Shown here one piece after another: positions 55,780 to 64,000 of a stretch of 64,000 bases of DNA. The number at the start of each line of letters is the position of its first letter. The first letter of the stretch is position 1. The stretch spans positions 33,981,001-34,045,000 of the forward strand of contig OX419755.1 in the NCBI GenBank assembly GCA_948567375.1. The letters are read 5' to 3'. The position numbers and the translations under genes were made by a program. A model generated the notes under the pieces. The model saw only the letters and a list, made by a program, of their open reading frames with translations, was not told the DNA's origin and made no database searches. This DNA is from Lunularia cruciata. Lineage: Eukaryota; Streptophyta; Marchantiopsida; Lunulariales; Lunulariaceae.

Positions 55780-56720
55780 TTCAAATGCTCATTCAATACA
55801 CAAGTCTGAGCTACACATCTATTGAAATCAAATTTCTCCATGGAGCATGCTTGCTTGAAGGATGGAACAAGGTCACATATTGGCACATAGCCATCATTCC
55901 CTATCAAAGACTGAGATTGCTCAATCAAAGTGCAATCATCTTGTGTACTTAAATATATCCATATTGAAAACCTCTACAACCAAGCCATGTCATAGCTCAA
56001 CCCCAACACACCTAAGAAACAATATAAATTATTAGTGTACACACAAAATTATGTGCAAAAGCAAATACATCAATATACACTATTGTAATCAATCAGTTTT
56101 AGGATGCTTATTTCTTATGAAATGTACGGTTCTCTTCTTGTTGTCACACACTACTTGGTCATTTATAGAGTAAAACATCTTCCTACTAAAGTAAGTTTCT
56201 CCATCTATGGTAGGTTTTTGAGCAAGTGGAAAAAGGTTACCATTGACTAACCCTAGCACCAAGGATTCCTTTCACCAAAAAAATGGATGATATTCTTGCT
56301 TGCTCTTCACTATCGATCCACTTCACCTCCTTCCCAAGGAGAGAAATTATTGCTACTATGACTCTATCAGTGAATCTTACTTTGGAACCAACACTTATCC
56401 CCGTGATATTTAAACCCCTTGCTATTGAAGCCCTATTCTAGTGATGCACAAACCTACCTAGAGCTAGTGGAACTTGGGTCCAAACTAGAATTTGGCTCCT
56501 ACATAATGAATTTTTAAACACTTGATGGTCCTTTATAACTTCCAATGAAGCTTGAAATGAAAAAAACATCCATCTTTGTGAGTTGCCTAAACACATCCAA
56601 TTTACAAAAGAATTGAAGCACAAACTCAGAACTACGAGCCAATTGATTTCCTCAATTGTAAGTAGCAAGAAGTATTGCTGAAATTCCACAATTTAAATAG
56701 CAAATCTAATATGTAGTCCT
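55780..56720 (-). pseudogene. Unrecognised coding-like remnant
   Basis: The minus strand gives coherent protein-like segments in shifting frames, in this order: FQASLEVIKDHQVFKNSL and ILVWTQVPLALGRFVHH (56438-56689), ARGLNITGISVGSKVRFTDR and GKEVKWIDSEEQARISSI (~56290-56420), GETYFSRKMFYSINDQVV (~56130-56190), then SQSLIGNDGYVPICDLVPSF and FDFNRCVAQTCVLNEHL (~55790-55930). A TTTCTTAG acceptor-like site lies near 56015. I do not recognise the family. It could be a transposon ORF or a decayed host gene. Confidence 0.35.
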
Positions 56721-58150
56721 CCTCTTCATCCTCATTCTAATTACCATTCCATTTGCTCTTCATCCATCTCATCATTTATTATACCTTTGATATATTTACA
56801 AATTCTGATATTGGATACTAATGAGGGTCAATGCATTTACTAAACTGAGTGATCAGGACTGATTAGGGGGTCATTCTTTGGACATGATCGTAACTCACTT
56901 TTCTCAATAATGAAAGTACAATCCAATCTTTATCAAGCAAATCATGCAACATCGGAGAGTAACATGCCATGGAGTCTATTGGAGATCCATTGAGGCCCGG
57001 AGAAGAAAAGGTTAGAAGAGCATGAGAGTTAAGTGTATGTAATTATGCAAGATTATTTTGAATCTTTCATATAATGAAAGATTTCACATTGATTCGGTCA
57101 ATTAAGAGATTATTTTGAATCTTTCTTTAATAACTTGATTTGGTCAATCAAATGTTCCGAAAGACCCTGCAATGTCTAAAAACCACATGGTTATGATTTA
57201 GAATACTCATAAAATTGATAAATAAAGTATAATAAATAGAACACCCATAGTTTTACCCGAGATCCCAAATTTGATTACAGATAAAAATTCTATGCATTAC
57301 ACATAAAATATTTTATGGATACTTACTGAACCACACAAGCTAAATCTGAAATCCCGTACTAGGAGGTTTCAATATTAACTCTCACGGTTCTCTATGGAGT
57401 TTAGCAGATATCTTGTGAAACTTTTTATGAGTACGCTAAACCCATCAGGGGTTTCACTACTTAAATAGTACCCAGAACCGTCAAAGGTTTCACTTGGGGC
57501 TTAGCCCCATTGCAACCATTTCGTCTCACCCTTGTACGACTTGATGGGTCTTCCCATCCTTCGTGTTTTCTATTGGATTTCCTTTTCTTCTTAAATACAA
57601 TTTTTTTTAAAGAAAGAATATATCTGAGAAATTTCTGACACGTCGAAGGAATCGAAGGAATATAAATCTGGATATAAATCATACACGTGGATACAAAATT
57701 TCGCCATTCATCGACTAATAAATATTGATGAGGATTTCCTGAACCCATAACTTGACCGGTCGCGATTTATAAATATGTTACGTTAATTAGCTCATTAATT
57801 ACGTAAATTTCCTTACGGAAGTCTATGGGTACCGGTAATTTTGCTATTGTAAACCCCCTAATGTATCTCCTTTTCTTGTTCCGGCAAACCGGGAAATCTG
57901 GAGCTTCGGACTACATTATTTGTTAATCATAATATCAAGGTTTTAGATCATTGTTGAACGAAAAGGTGATGATCTTTATACGATGAAAATACCACTACGG
58001 CAAGGATCCACGCGAGGAGCAAGGGTTTAGGGTTTTATCTCAAGGGGAAGAGTTCACGTCCACGTCGGATACCAAGTGGGACCCGTTCATCGTAGTTGGC
58101 AGCAGGCGCGGTGGCCCAGTAAGCGATGTTCTTGTCTCTCGATTACTAAC
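56721..58150. other. Intergenic region leading to WEE1
   Basis: AT-rich to ~57,400, then CpG-containing and less repetitive. A 95-codon minus frame at 57461-57748 shows no known motif. GTTACGTTAATTAGCTCATTAATTACGTAA (57778-57807, longer than a normal motif and nearly palindromic) is seen. Nothing else can be assigned. Confidence 0.5.
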
Positions 58151-58415
58151 AACAGGTGATTTACATAAGAACTAAACGGAGACGTTAGTTGGGGAACTCA
58201 AACTTTAGCATCAGATGCCCAGCAATTTGTATCACAGCAATCCAAGTACTGCAATGCTCGTTTACTCAAGCTGTAAATTTTGTTTCTTCCCTTAGTTCAG
58301 AATTGAGAATGGCCATAGAGCGCATCTCTCAGAAACAGACAATGCGATTTCCTATACCAACCAGCATCAGAGACTAAAAACACGAAAATATTCCCTTAAG
58401 CTAATTACCAAATCC

Positions 58416-58452
58416 AAACGAAACGAGTTCGCCTTACGAACTCGTTTCGTTT
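58416..58452. repeat. Perfect 16-bp hairpin upstream of WEE1
   Basis: AAACGAAACGAGTTCG at 58416-58431 and its exact reverse complement at 58437-58452, loop of five bases. ACCAAATCC occurs directly on both sides, which could be a target duplication of a very small foldback element. Confidence 0.85.
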
Positions 58453-58534
58453 ACCAAATCCACTGTAAATTGTGATGCTTTCGTTATGCGTTAATGGGCA
58501 TTTAGAAGAACAATCAACGTCAAATCTTCAAAAG

Positions 58535-58673
58535 GTACAGTACTGTTAAAGTCTTTTGGCCGACTTGGGATATCGTTAAGTCGAACTGCCAAGTCGCGAA
58601 GTCTTTTGTCAGAGGAGAAACAGAGGGGTTTTCCCCCTTTATGAAGGGGGAAAACCCACTGTACTGTACATAG
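58535..58673. repeat. Foldback segment with 14-bp perfect hairpin and GTAC inverted ends
   Basis: GGGTTTTCCCCCTT (58626-58639) pairs exactly with 58644-58657 across a TATG loop. Outside it, GTACAGTAC (near 58536) and GTACTGTAC (near 58662) are inverted. Within it, CGACTTGG and CCAAGTCG (58561-58597 region) pair as well, and AAGTCTTTTG occurs twice. It may be a MITE or a structured leader or promoter element. Confidence 0.6.
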
Positions 58674-58699
58674 GTCTTGAACACAAGGCGACAAAACGT

Positions 58700-59199
58700 G
58701 ATGATGAACTCAGCTTACGGCGGCTGCCTGGCAGCCGATTGGTAGCAGAATTTGAATTCGTGTGCTCGCTCTTTCTTTGTCCATCAGTTTACGAATCCTC
58801 GATTGAAGGAGTACAGTAACGTGAACAAGGTTGAAGCTCCGAACCCCCACGAGAAATTGATTCAAGAGGAAGAAGAACTCGAGCGACGTTCGCTTGTTCC
58901 TTCTGCTTCCTGGCCTGTGTGCGCGGGAACGAGACGTGATTGACGACACTGCATTCGCGCGACTCTGGTCGACTGAGCGACGGGGCTTGTCTGGCGCCAC
59001 TAGCAAGGAGGTCAAATGCTCGCATGGACGTTGCTGACGATCCGAGCGAGCGTCTGAATGGTGACGGTGGATCATTCATTTAGAGGAGTACTTTGTATCT
59101 GGATAGTCGCCGAGTATGAGAGGTCCGACATTGAAATTGGGACTCTGCATTATTGCAGCAGGGGATAGTTGACGGGGTGATTGGGCAGCTCGGTTTGGT
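58700..59199 (+). promoter_or_regulatory. Probable WEE1 promoter-proximal region and 5' leader
   Basis: CpG-containing, GC-richer DNA directly upstream of the start codon. No TATA box or clear E2F site (TTTSSCGC) could be fixed by eye. Long antisense frames at 58710-59079 are probably due to base composition. Confidence 0.4.
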
Positions 59200-62100
59200 A
59201 TGGAGGCACCAGAGGGGTTGTGTCTGAGCCAGCAGCTGAGTCAGGTCCGGCTCGCGTATCCTCAACCGACATTACCGCCTCATTCCACTGACTGGACGGT
59301 TCGCTCGCTGCGGGACGATTCTCAATCTGGCCCTATGGGGTACTCTGTCAATAATTTTAGTCACGGTACGTTGGTCTCTTGACTCGAAGCTCTGCGAACT
59401 TCTCTGCGACTATCGATCTTTCAGTATTCTCATGGTCATGTAAGTAGGGGAAACCATGTGTGCAGAAGTTCAAAGCTTTTCTTGTGACAAATTGCAAGGC
59501 CTTTTGGTGTCTTGAATTTGAACTGAGAATTTGAACTGGTGTATTGTCGAACTTCTCCGAAAATATTACCCCTTGGGTGAATATGTGTAATGTCCGCATC
59601 GATGTGCTCCTTGGTAAGATGTCAACTTGGGCTGTCTTTCAGATAAGTCATGGGTTGGGTTTTTCGAGGCTGCGTCTACTCATTCTTCGATGGCTCACTC
59701 GCCGGCACATAAAGGGTTGCTCTCTATGCTTGCAATTTGGTCGTGTTGTCGATCTCGTGCTAATGATTTATTGCGCACCTCAGCTCGAATGCTGGGATTG
59801 TTTGTCCAACAGCGTCGCCCGCTTACTAAATCAGCAGATTCTTGGTTTAGAGGGTTCCTAGAGTCGCATCGACACCTGTAATTAGAGCATCATATCAATA
59901 TACAGCAATATACAGTTGTGTATTGCCAGCATTTGCTGTGGACTACAATGTTGCTCCTATTCATTGGACTCTCTGGAATTTGGTCGCAGACCGCAGAATG
60001 GAAGGAGAAGAGGGCGACACGGCTCTAACTGTAGAGTTGGGACATGACTCTAACAGCCAGGACTTCTTTTGGTAAACTTCCATTTACAGATCTGATTATT
60101 CTCTTCGGGTTCGAATTGAGAAGTAATGAAGGTGTCTCTATATGAACTATGAATTAAGTGTTCCTGTCCTCATGTTTTAGTTAGTGTATTGTTTTCAATC
60201 GTGAATTTCCAATCGACATAGGTTGTCTCTAACTTACAAATCTGTTATTGGATGAGCAGTACACCTGACTTCATCACGCCAGTCGAGCAACAATTCTGCG
60301 TGGATTTTGAAGGCACCAAGGTATTGTTGCAGCTCTCGTAGTGTCATTTACGGTCTGGAATCTGTGTTGAACTTGAATGTGCTTAGTTGTTCTGGAATCT
60401 GCCCCTCCATAATACGTCTCCGACTTGCCACCGGCCTTGCAGGAAAACATACCTGCGCTTGGCTCGTCGGTGACCATGACTCCTATGCGTGTGAAGAGAC
60501 CAAGATCTGGTAAGTTCTTGAGGTCCTTCCCTGTTTTGTTTTGTTTGCATTATGGTTGGCCTTGCACGAACTGCGCTCATTGTTTGCTCCTGGAACTTTT
60601 GAATTGCAGATGTATTTGGTGCTCTATTAGCCAGCGCCACGAAAGCCAGTAATGCTCTGAGTATCCTCTCTAATGAATCACCCCTTGATGAGGATCATGG
60701 AGAAGGAATACACGGAAAGAACGTGGAGATGGATGCTGCTCTTGATTTCTTCCCAATCAACTCGAGAGCAAGACTCTCGGCTCTCCGTCGACGCGTGCAG
60801 TCGCCGACTTGCTTGAAGAATCCATTTCTTCCACATCTTGAAGGAGACGCGTCTGCCCCTCATAGACGATCTCAAGGTACTATGCTTGGTATGGAATTGG
60901 GTTGTTTGCAACGGGTTCTGCCCCATTTTCTCAAATATGCTTGAAAGCATATTGTATATTTGCTGAAAGCATATGTGAGAAATGGGAGCAGAAAATCAAG
61001 CAGGCTGGGAGCTTCGGTCCGAGCCCGCCAGTATTTAGACCAATAGCCCTCGAAAGCCTCATTACTTTTACGGAAGTTTTTTGTGTATATAATACACATT
61101 CTGTATTTTGTATAACACGGATGCTTGCTATTTCTCTGCATGGGACCCACTCGTTTTTTGGGCCCTCTCCCTCGCTTGACTTCGCGCAAACAACGTCTCT
61201 CGTTCCCTCACACTCCGCTAATTCTATCTCGCCTCTTCCTGTTCTCCCCTATCTTTCTCCTCTCCTCTTCCTACTCTTCTCTATTTTTCCTCTGCTTGTA
61301 TTTCTCTCGCTGGTGCTATTTTTCTTATTTGCATCTTGCAAATCTGCTGTGTTTGCTTCTCTATTAATTGACGTTTTCTTTCAGGTATTGCTGGGGTGCG
61401 CCTCGAATCGTTTCCTTGGTCATGCTTGCTATACTGCTTTTTGAATGGCCATTTTCTTCCACTTCCTTCCATCTACCTCCAGGGAACCTTTTGTTCTTTT
61501 TTCTCTAAAGATGCTCCTACATAGCCTACTGGTTTCTGCATAAGTTCCAGCGTTCCTTACTTCTCACTGGTACCATTCCTGAGCGGCACTTCTGCAAGCA
61601 ACCGAGTTTGCCCTGGCACTGATGAGCTTTTGACCACAAACTTGGTACGAGTTTACTGGCATTCTACTTCGGCACTGTGTTAGGTATTGATGAAGTTGGT
61701 AGTGCTTTCGTTTATGCTTACTATGACTGCCTGTCTGCTTCCTTCAGTGTTTAGTGTTTTAGGACTCATGCGCTCATAGAGCATGCTGTGATAGACACAT
61801 CCAGTCCTCACACGCTTCGCTCCAACACTGCCATGACACCATCCACTTCTTTCTGGCTTCGCTCCACTCCACCAATCCTCTGTCTTTTCTTCCTTGCACG
61901 AAGTTTCTTTGTTTGATGATCCTCCTCTGCTTTCAAGGTCGGATGCTTAGTCGGTTGTCTCTTGATTCTTCTATCATGATGTATACGAGTTCTCTGCAGG
62001 TGCTACTTTTGAGATGTATCAATTACGTCCTTACTTCCCCTTATCTTCGTGATGTTAGATTCACCTACACTTCATTTGCTGACATTCAATTCATGTTTAT

Positions 62101-64000
62101 TTGCATACGGTATACATGCATTTCATATGCTCGTTCTCGGTTCCGTATTAGTGGGTTCTGGATCCCCCGTTCTTCGAACGGCTTCTGCTCCCAATTTTCA
62201 AATATGCTTGAAAGTATAAGAGAAAGTATTTAGTTCCAATGTACCCAAGCGAGGGTAAGTAGTTGAATCTGCGTTACATCTAGAGTTTTTGAAGTTCAAT
62301 TGGTGAATGCTGTTGAAAAACTAGGGTTTATCATGATCTATAACGTTTTGCAGGTCAACTAGCTAACAGTGTTGGAGGGCATGGCTTTTCCCGGTACCGG
62401 GATGACTTTCATGAGATTCAGGTATGTCTACTAGCGGCTATCAATATGCCCTCCATGATGTGTGTGCTGAAGGTTTATCCTCGATGGATTGAATCCAGTC
62501 ATAATCTCTATTGGTTTACATTTGCTGTCTCGTCTTTTAGTGGGAAAAGCTGAAAAATAGTCGAACTTATTTGTTATTTTTAAACCCAAGTTTGTCCTGC
62601 TCCCCTCAGGAAATAGGACGAGGATGTTTCAGTAGAGTTTTCAAGACAGTGAATCGCATCGATGGCTGCTTTTATGCTGTCAAACGTACGCATCAGCAAC
62701 TGCGACATGACAGTGAAAGGTTCAAGACACACCCATTATCTGTATATATGCCTCAATTGGTGTGGATTCCCCTTCTACGACCGGCTTCTGCTCTCATTTC
62801 ACATGTATCTATGCCTCAATATCAATGACGTTCCACTTAAGTTTATTTTTAACCTCAAAAATCTATAACATCACAGCTTGTCCGGAAAGAAGCTTTATTT
62901 TCACAAACGTTTGTCCGCTGGTACTTCTAATTGAACTTTTGACCTGTCTGAAACAGGAAACAAGCTTTGACGGAGGTTCAAGCATTGGCAGCCATAGGTG
63001 ACGAAGTGCTCTTTTGCCTATTTGATGTCAATCATGTGCTACTTTGTTCATTGTGTGCATCCTTGGGAAGGTCCGTCCTCAATATTTTCTAGCAGGCTAG
63101 GCAGAGATGGGCAGATTTGAGGGAGTTTTCATAATTAGTTTTCGCCAGTACAATCTGCTTAGCCTATGAAGTGTCACCCGGTTCAAGTACTATGTACATC
63201 GTGATGGACTCCATCTGCTCAGTTGTGCTGGGGATCAGTTCTGTTGTACTGATAAAGCTTGGTAGGGGTTCATTGGCTGACCCAAAGGAAGTTTGTGGCC
63301 ATTCAAGTATTTCCTAGGAGGCCTTAAATTGTCTTTGAAAATCTCTACTGTTGCCCGCTTATCTCACCTTCTCCTTATGGTTCTCCCTGCAGGTGCACAC
63401 CGAAATATTGTGAGGTATCATTCTGCTTGGTTTGAAAACGACTATCTCTATATCCAGATGGAGTTGTGTGATTGTAACATCAGCGAAATGAGGGCTGATG
63501 GGAAGCTCTCATTGGAGAGATCATTGGTTGATGTTATGTGGCAGGTGTGCTTTCTCGCTTGATCTTCTCTTCTTCAATTGGTTTCCTTGTTCTGCTTGAT
63601 ATGGTCTTCCCATCCTTTTTACTATCCTATGTGCGTGGGTGGTTTTCGACGCATTGTTGAGTTTCTTCCTGCGGGGAGAAATGTGGGTTTTTTAGGGCCA
63701 GATTAGCTGTTAATATGTTCGATGATTGACTGTGTTTACACTGGCCAGATCACTCAAGCTCTCGCTGTTGTTCACGCTTGCGGACTGGCTCACTTGGACG
63801 TCAAGCCGGATAATATATACTTCGTCAGGGGTTGCTTCAAGCTTGGGGATTTTGGTCGTGCAACTCGGCTCGATGGCACCGTTCAGATTGAGGAAGGAGA
63901 TCATCGATATGCATCTTCCGAAATTTTGAATGATGACTACAACCACCTACACAAGGCGGATATATTTGCTCTAGGCGCCACAATGTACGAATTATGTAGG
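59200..64000 (+). CDS. WEE1: WEE1-type cell-cycle protein kinase (C-terminus beyond window)
   Basis: A nuclear kinase that in plants phosphorylates the inhibitory Tyr of CDKs and delays the cycle during DNA replication stress, downstream of ATR (family knowledge). Exons: 59200-59365, 59990-60071, 60260-60320, 60443-60509, 60610-60876, 62354-62421, 62610-62719, 62957-62997, 63393-63544, 63749 to the edge. All have GT-AG borders and the phases join to 422 codons without a stop. Landmarks: SQDFFCTPDFITP (residues ~78-90), SALRRRVQSPTCLKNPF (~185-202), FSRYRDDFHEI (~226-236), G-loop IGRGCFSRVF (239-248), Lys262 in YAVKR, Glu280 in TEVQAL, HLDVKPDN (catalytic Asp355), GDFG (Asp372), EEGDHRYASSEIL. 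The start is the first Met after an in-frame stop at 59170-59172. It resembles Arabidopsis WEE1 throughout. The 5' exon is the least certain. About 60-80 residues of the C-lobe are expected beyond the window. Confidence 0.93.
60916..60993. repeat. Imperfect 27-bp inverted repeat in WEE1 intron 5
   Basis: TTCTGCCCCATTTTCTCAAA (60916 onward, arm to 60942) faces its near reverse complement at 60967-60993 across a 24-base spacer. Related single arms occur at ~62183-62218 in the same intron and ~62786-62810 in intron 7, so this is a small repeat family. The 1477-bp intron is also C/T-rich at 61200-61340 and has a TATATAATACACA motif at ~61085. Confidence 0.6.

Noticed and set aside
58980-59010. 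GGCGCC as an E2F site in the WEE1 promoter
   Set aside because: Lacks the T-rich half of the TTTSSCGC consensus; a single 6-mer is not evidence.
58710-59079. Antisense frames of 121 and 96 codons upstream of WEE1
   Set aside because: Two overlapping frames in GC-richer leader DNA, Arg/Ser-rich, without recognised motif; probably compositional.
60902-61444. 180-codon plus-strand frame
   Set aside because: Lies entirely inside WEE1 intron 5, starts within an inverted repeat and is Leu/Phe/Ser-rich from a C/T-rich tract; splicing across it is supported by exon phases and homology.
1-64000. CRISPR arrays, tRNA or rRNA genes, bacterial operons
   Set aside because: No regularly spaced repeats with unique spacers, no cloverleaf sequence and no prokaryotic gene organisation were seen; the tandem arrays present are plain satellites.

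Overview
This is a piece of plant nuclear genome. Introns, spliceosomal exon junctions, plant-type Ty3/gypsy chromoviruses, a Helitron remnant and a plant WEE1 kinase gene all point to a land plant. I cannot name the species. The dense, heavily decayed LTR elements would suit a non-seed plant (lycophyte, fern or bryophyte), but that is only a guess. No tRNA, rRNA, CRISPR or bacterial-type gene was seen.

About 1-53,950 is a nest of dead LTR retrotransposons that I sort into four Ty3/gypsy families. Family A is the oldest layer. Copy A1 (minus strand) runs from the window edge to 23,467. Copy A2 (minus) runs from 30,968 to 47,943. A1 is broken by a pyrimidine-rich 2.4 kb segment (~930-3,359), by chromovirus B1 (5,265-10,427) with an adjoining purine-rich repeat block (10,428-11,954), and by chromovirus C1 (14,482-20,025). 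A2 is broken by gypsy element E1 (34,410-39,060), by the two-LTR chromovirus C2 (40,449-45,849), by a solo B LTR (45,860-46,599), and ends at E2. Between the A copies lie a Helitron Rep/helicase remnant (24,956-27,330) holding a solo C LTR, and a second B-type element, B2 (28,260-30,967, plus strand). E2 and E3 meet tail to tail at 51,837/51,838. Several insertions can be closed with 5-bp target-site duplications, which gives a relative order.

Family A pol ends in a PHD-type zinc finger downstream of integrase, where B and C carry a chromodomain. So different gypsy lineages in one window carried different chromatin-reader modules. The C LTRs contain perfect heat-shock-element arrays upstream of a TATA box. 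The 5' end of C1 carries a 143-bp piece of family A that reproduces the flank of the C2 insertion, a trace of recombination or template switching between the two loci. All reading frames in these elements are broken, largely by C-to-T type changes expected of methylated repeats.

About 53,936-57,400 is AT-rich intergenic DNA with one unrecognised coding-like remnant (minus, ~55,780-56,720). From ~57,400 the base composition changes and CpG returns. The only clearly functional gene starts here: WEE1 on the plus strand, ten exons from 59,200 to the window end. These encode 422 residues in one uninterrupted spliced frame, reaching into the kinase C-lobe. Its upstream region holds two strong hairpins, and its largest intron contains a short foldback repeat family.
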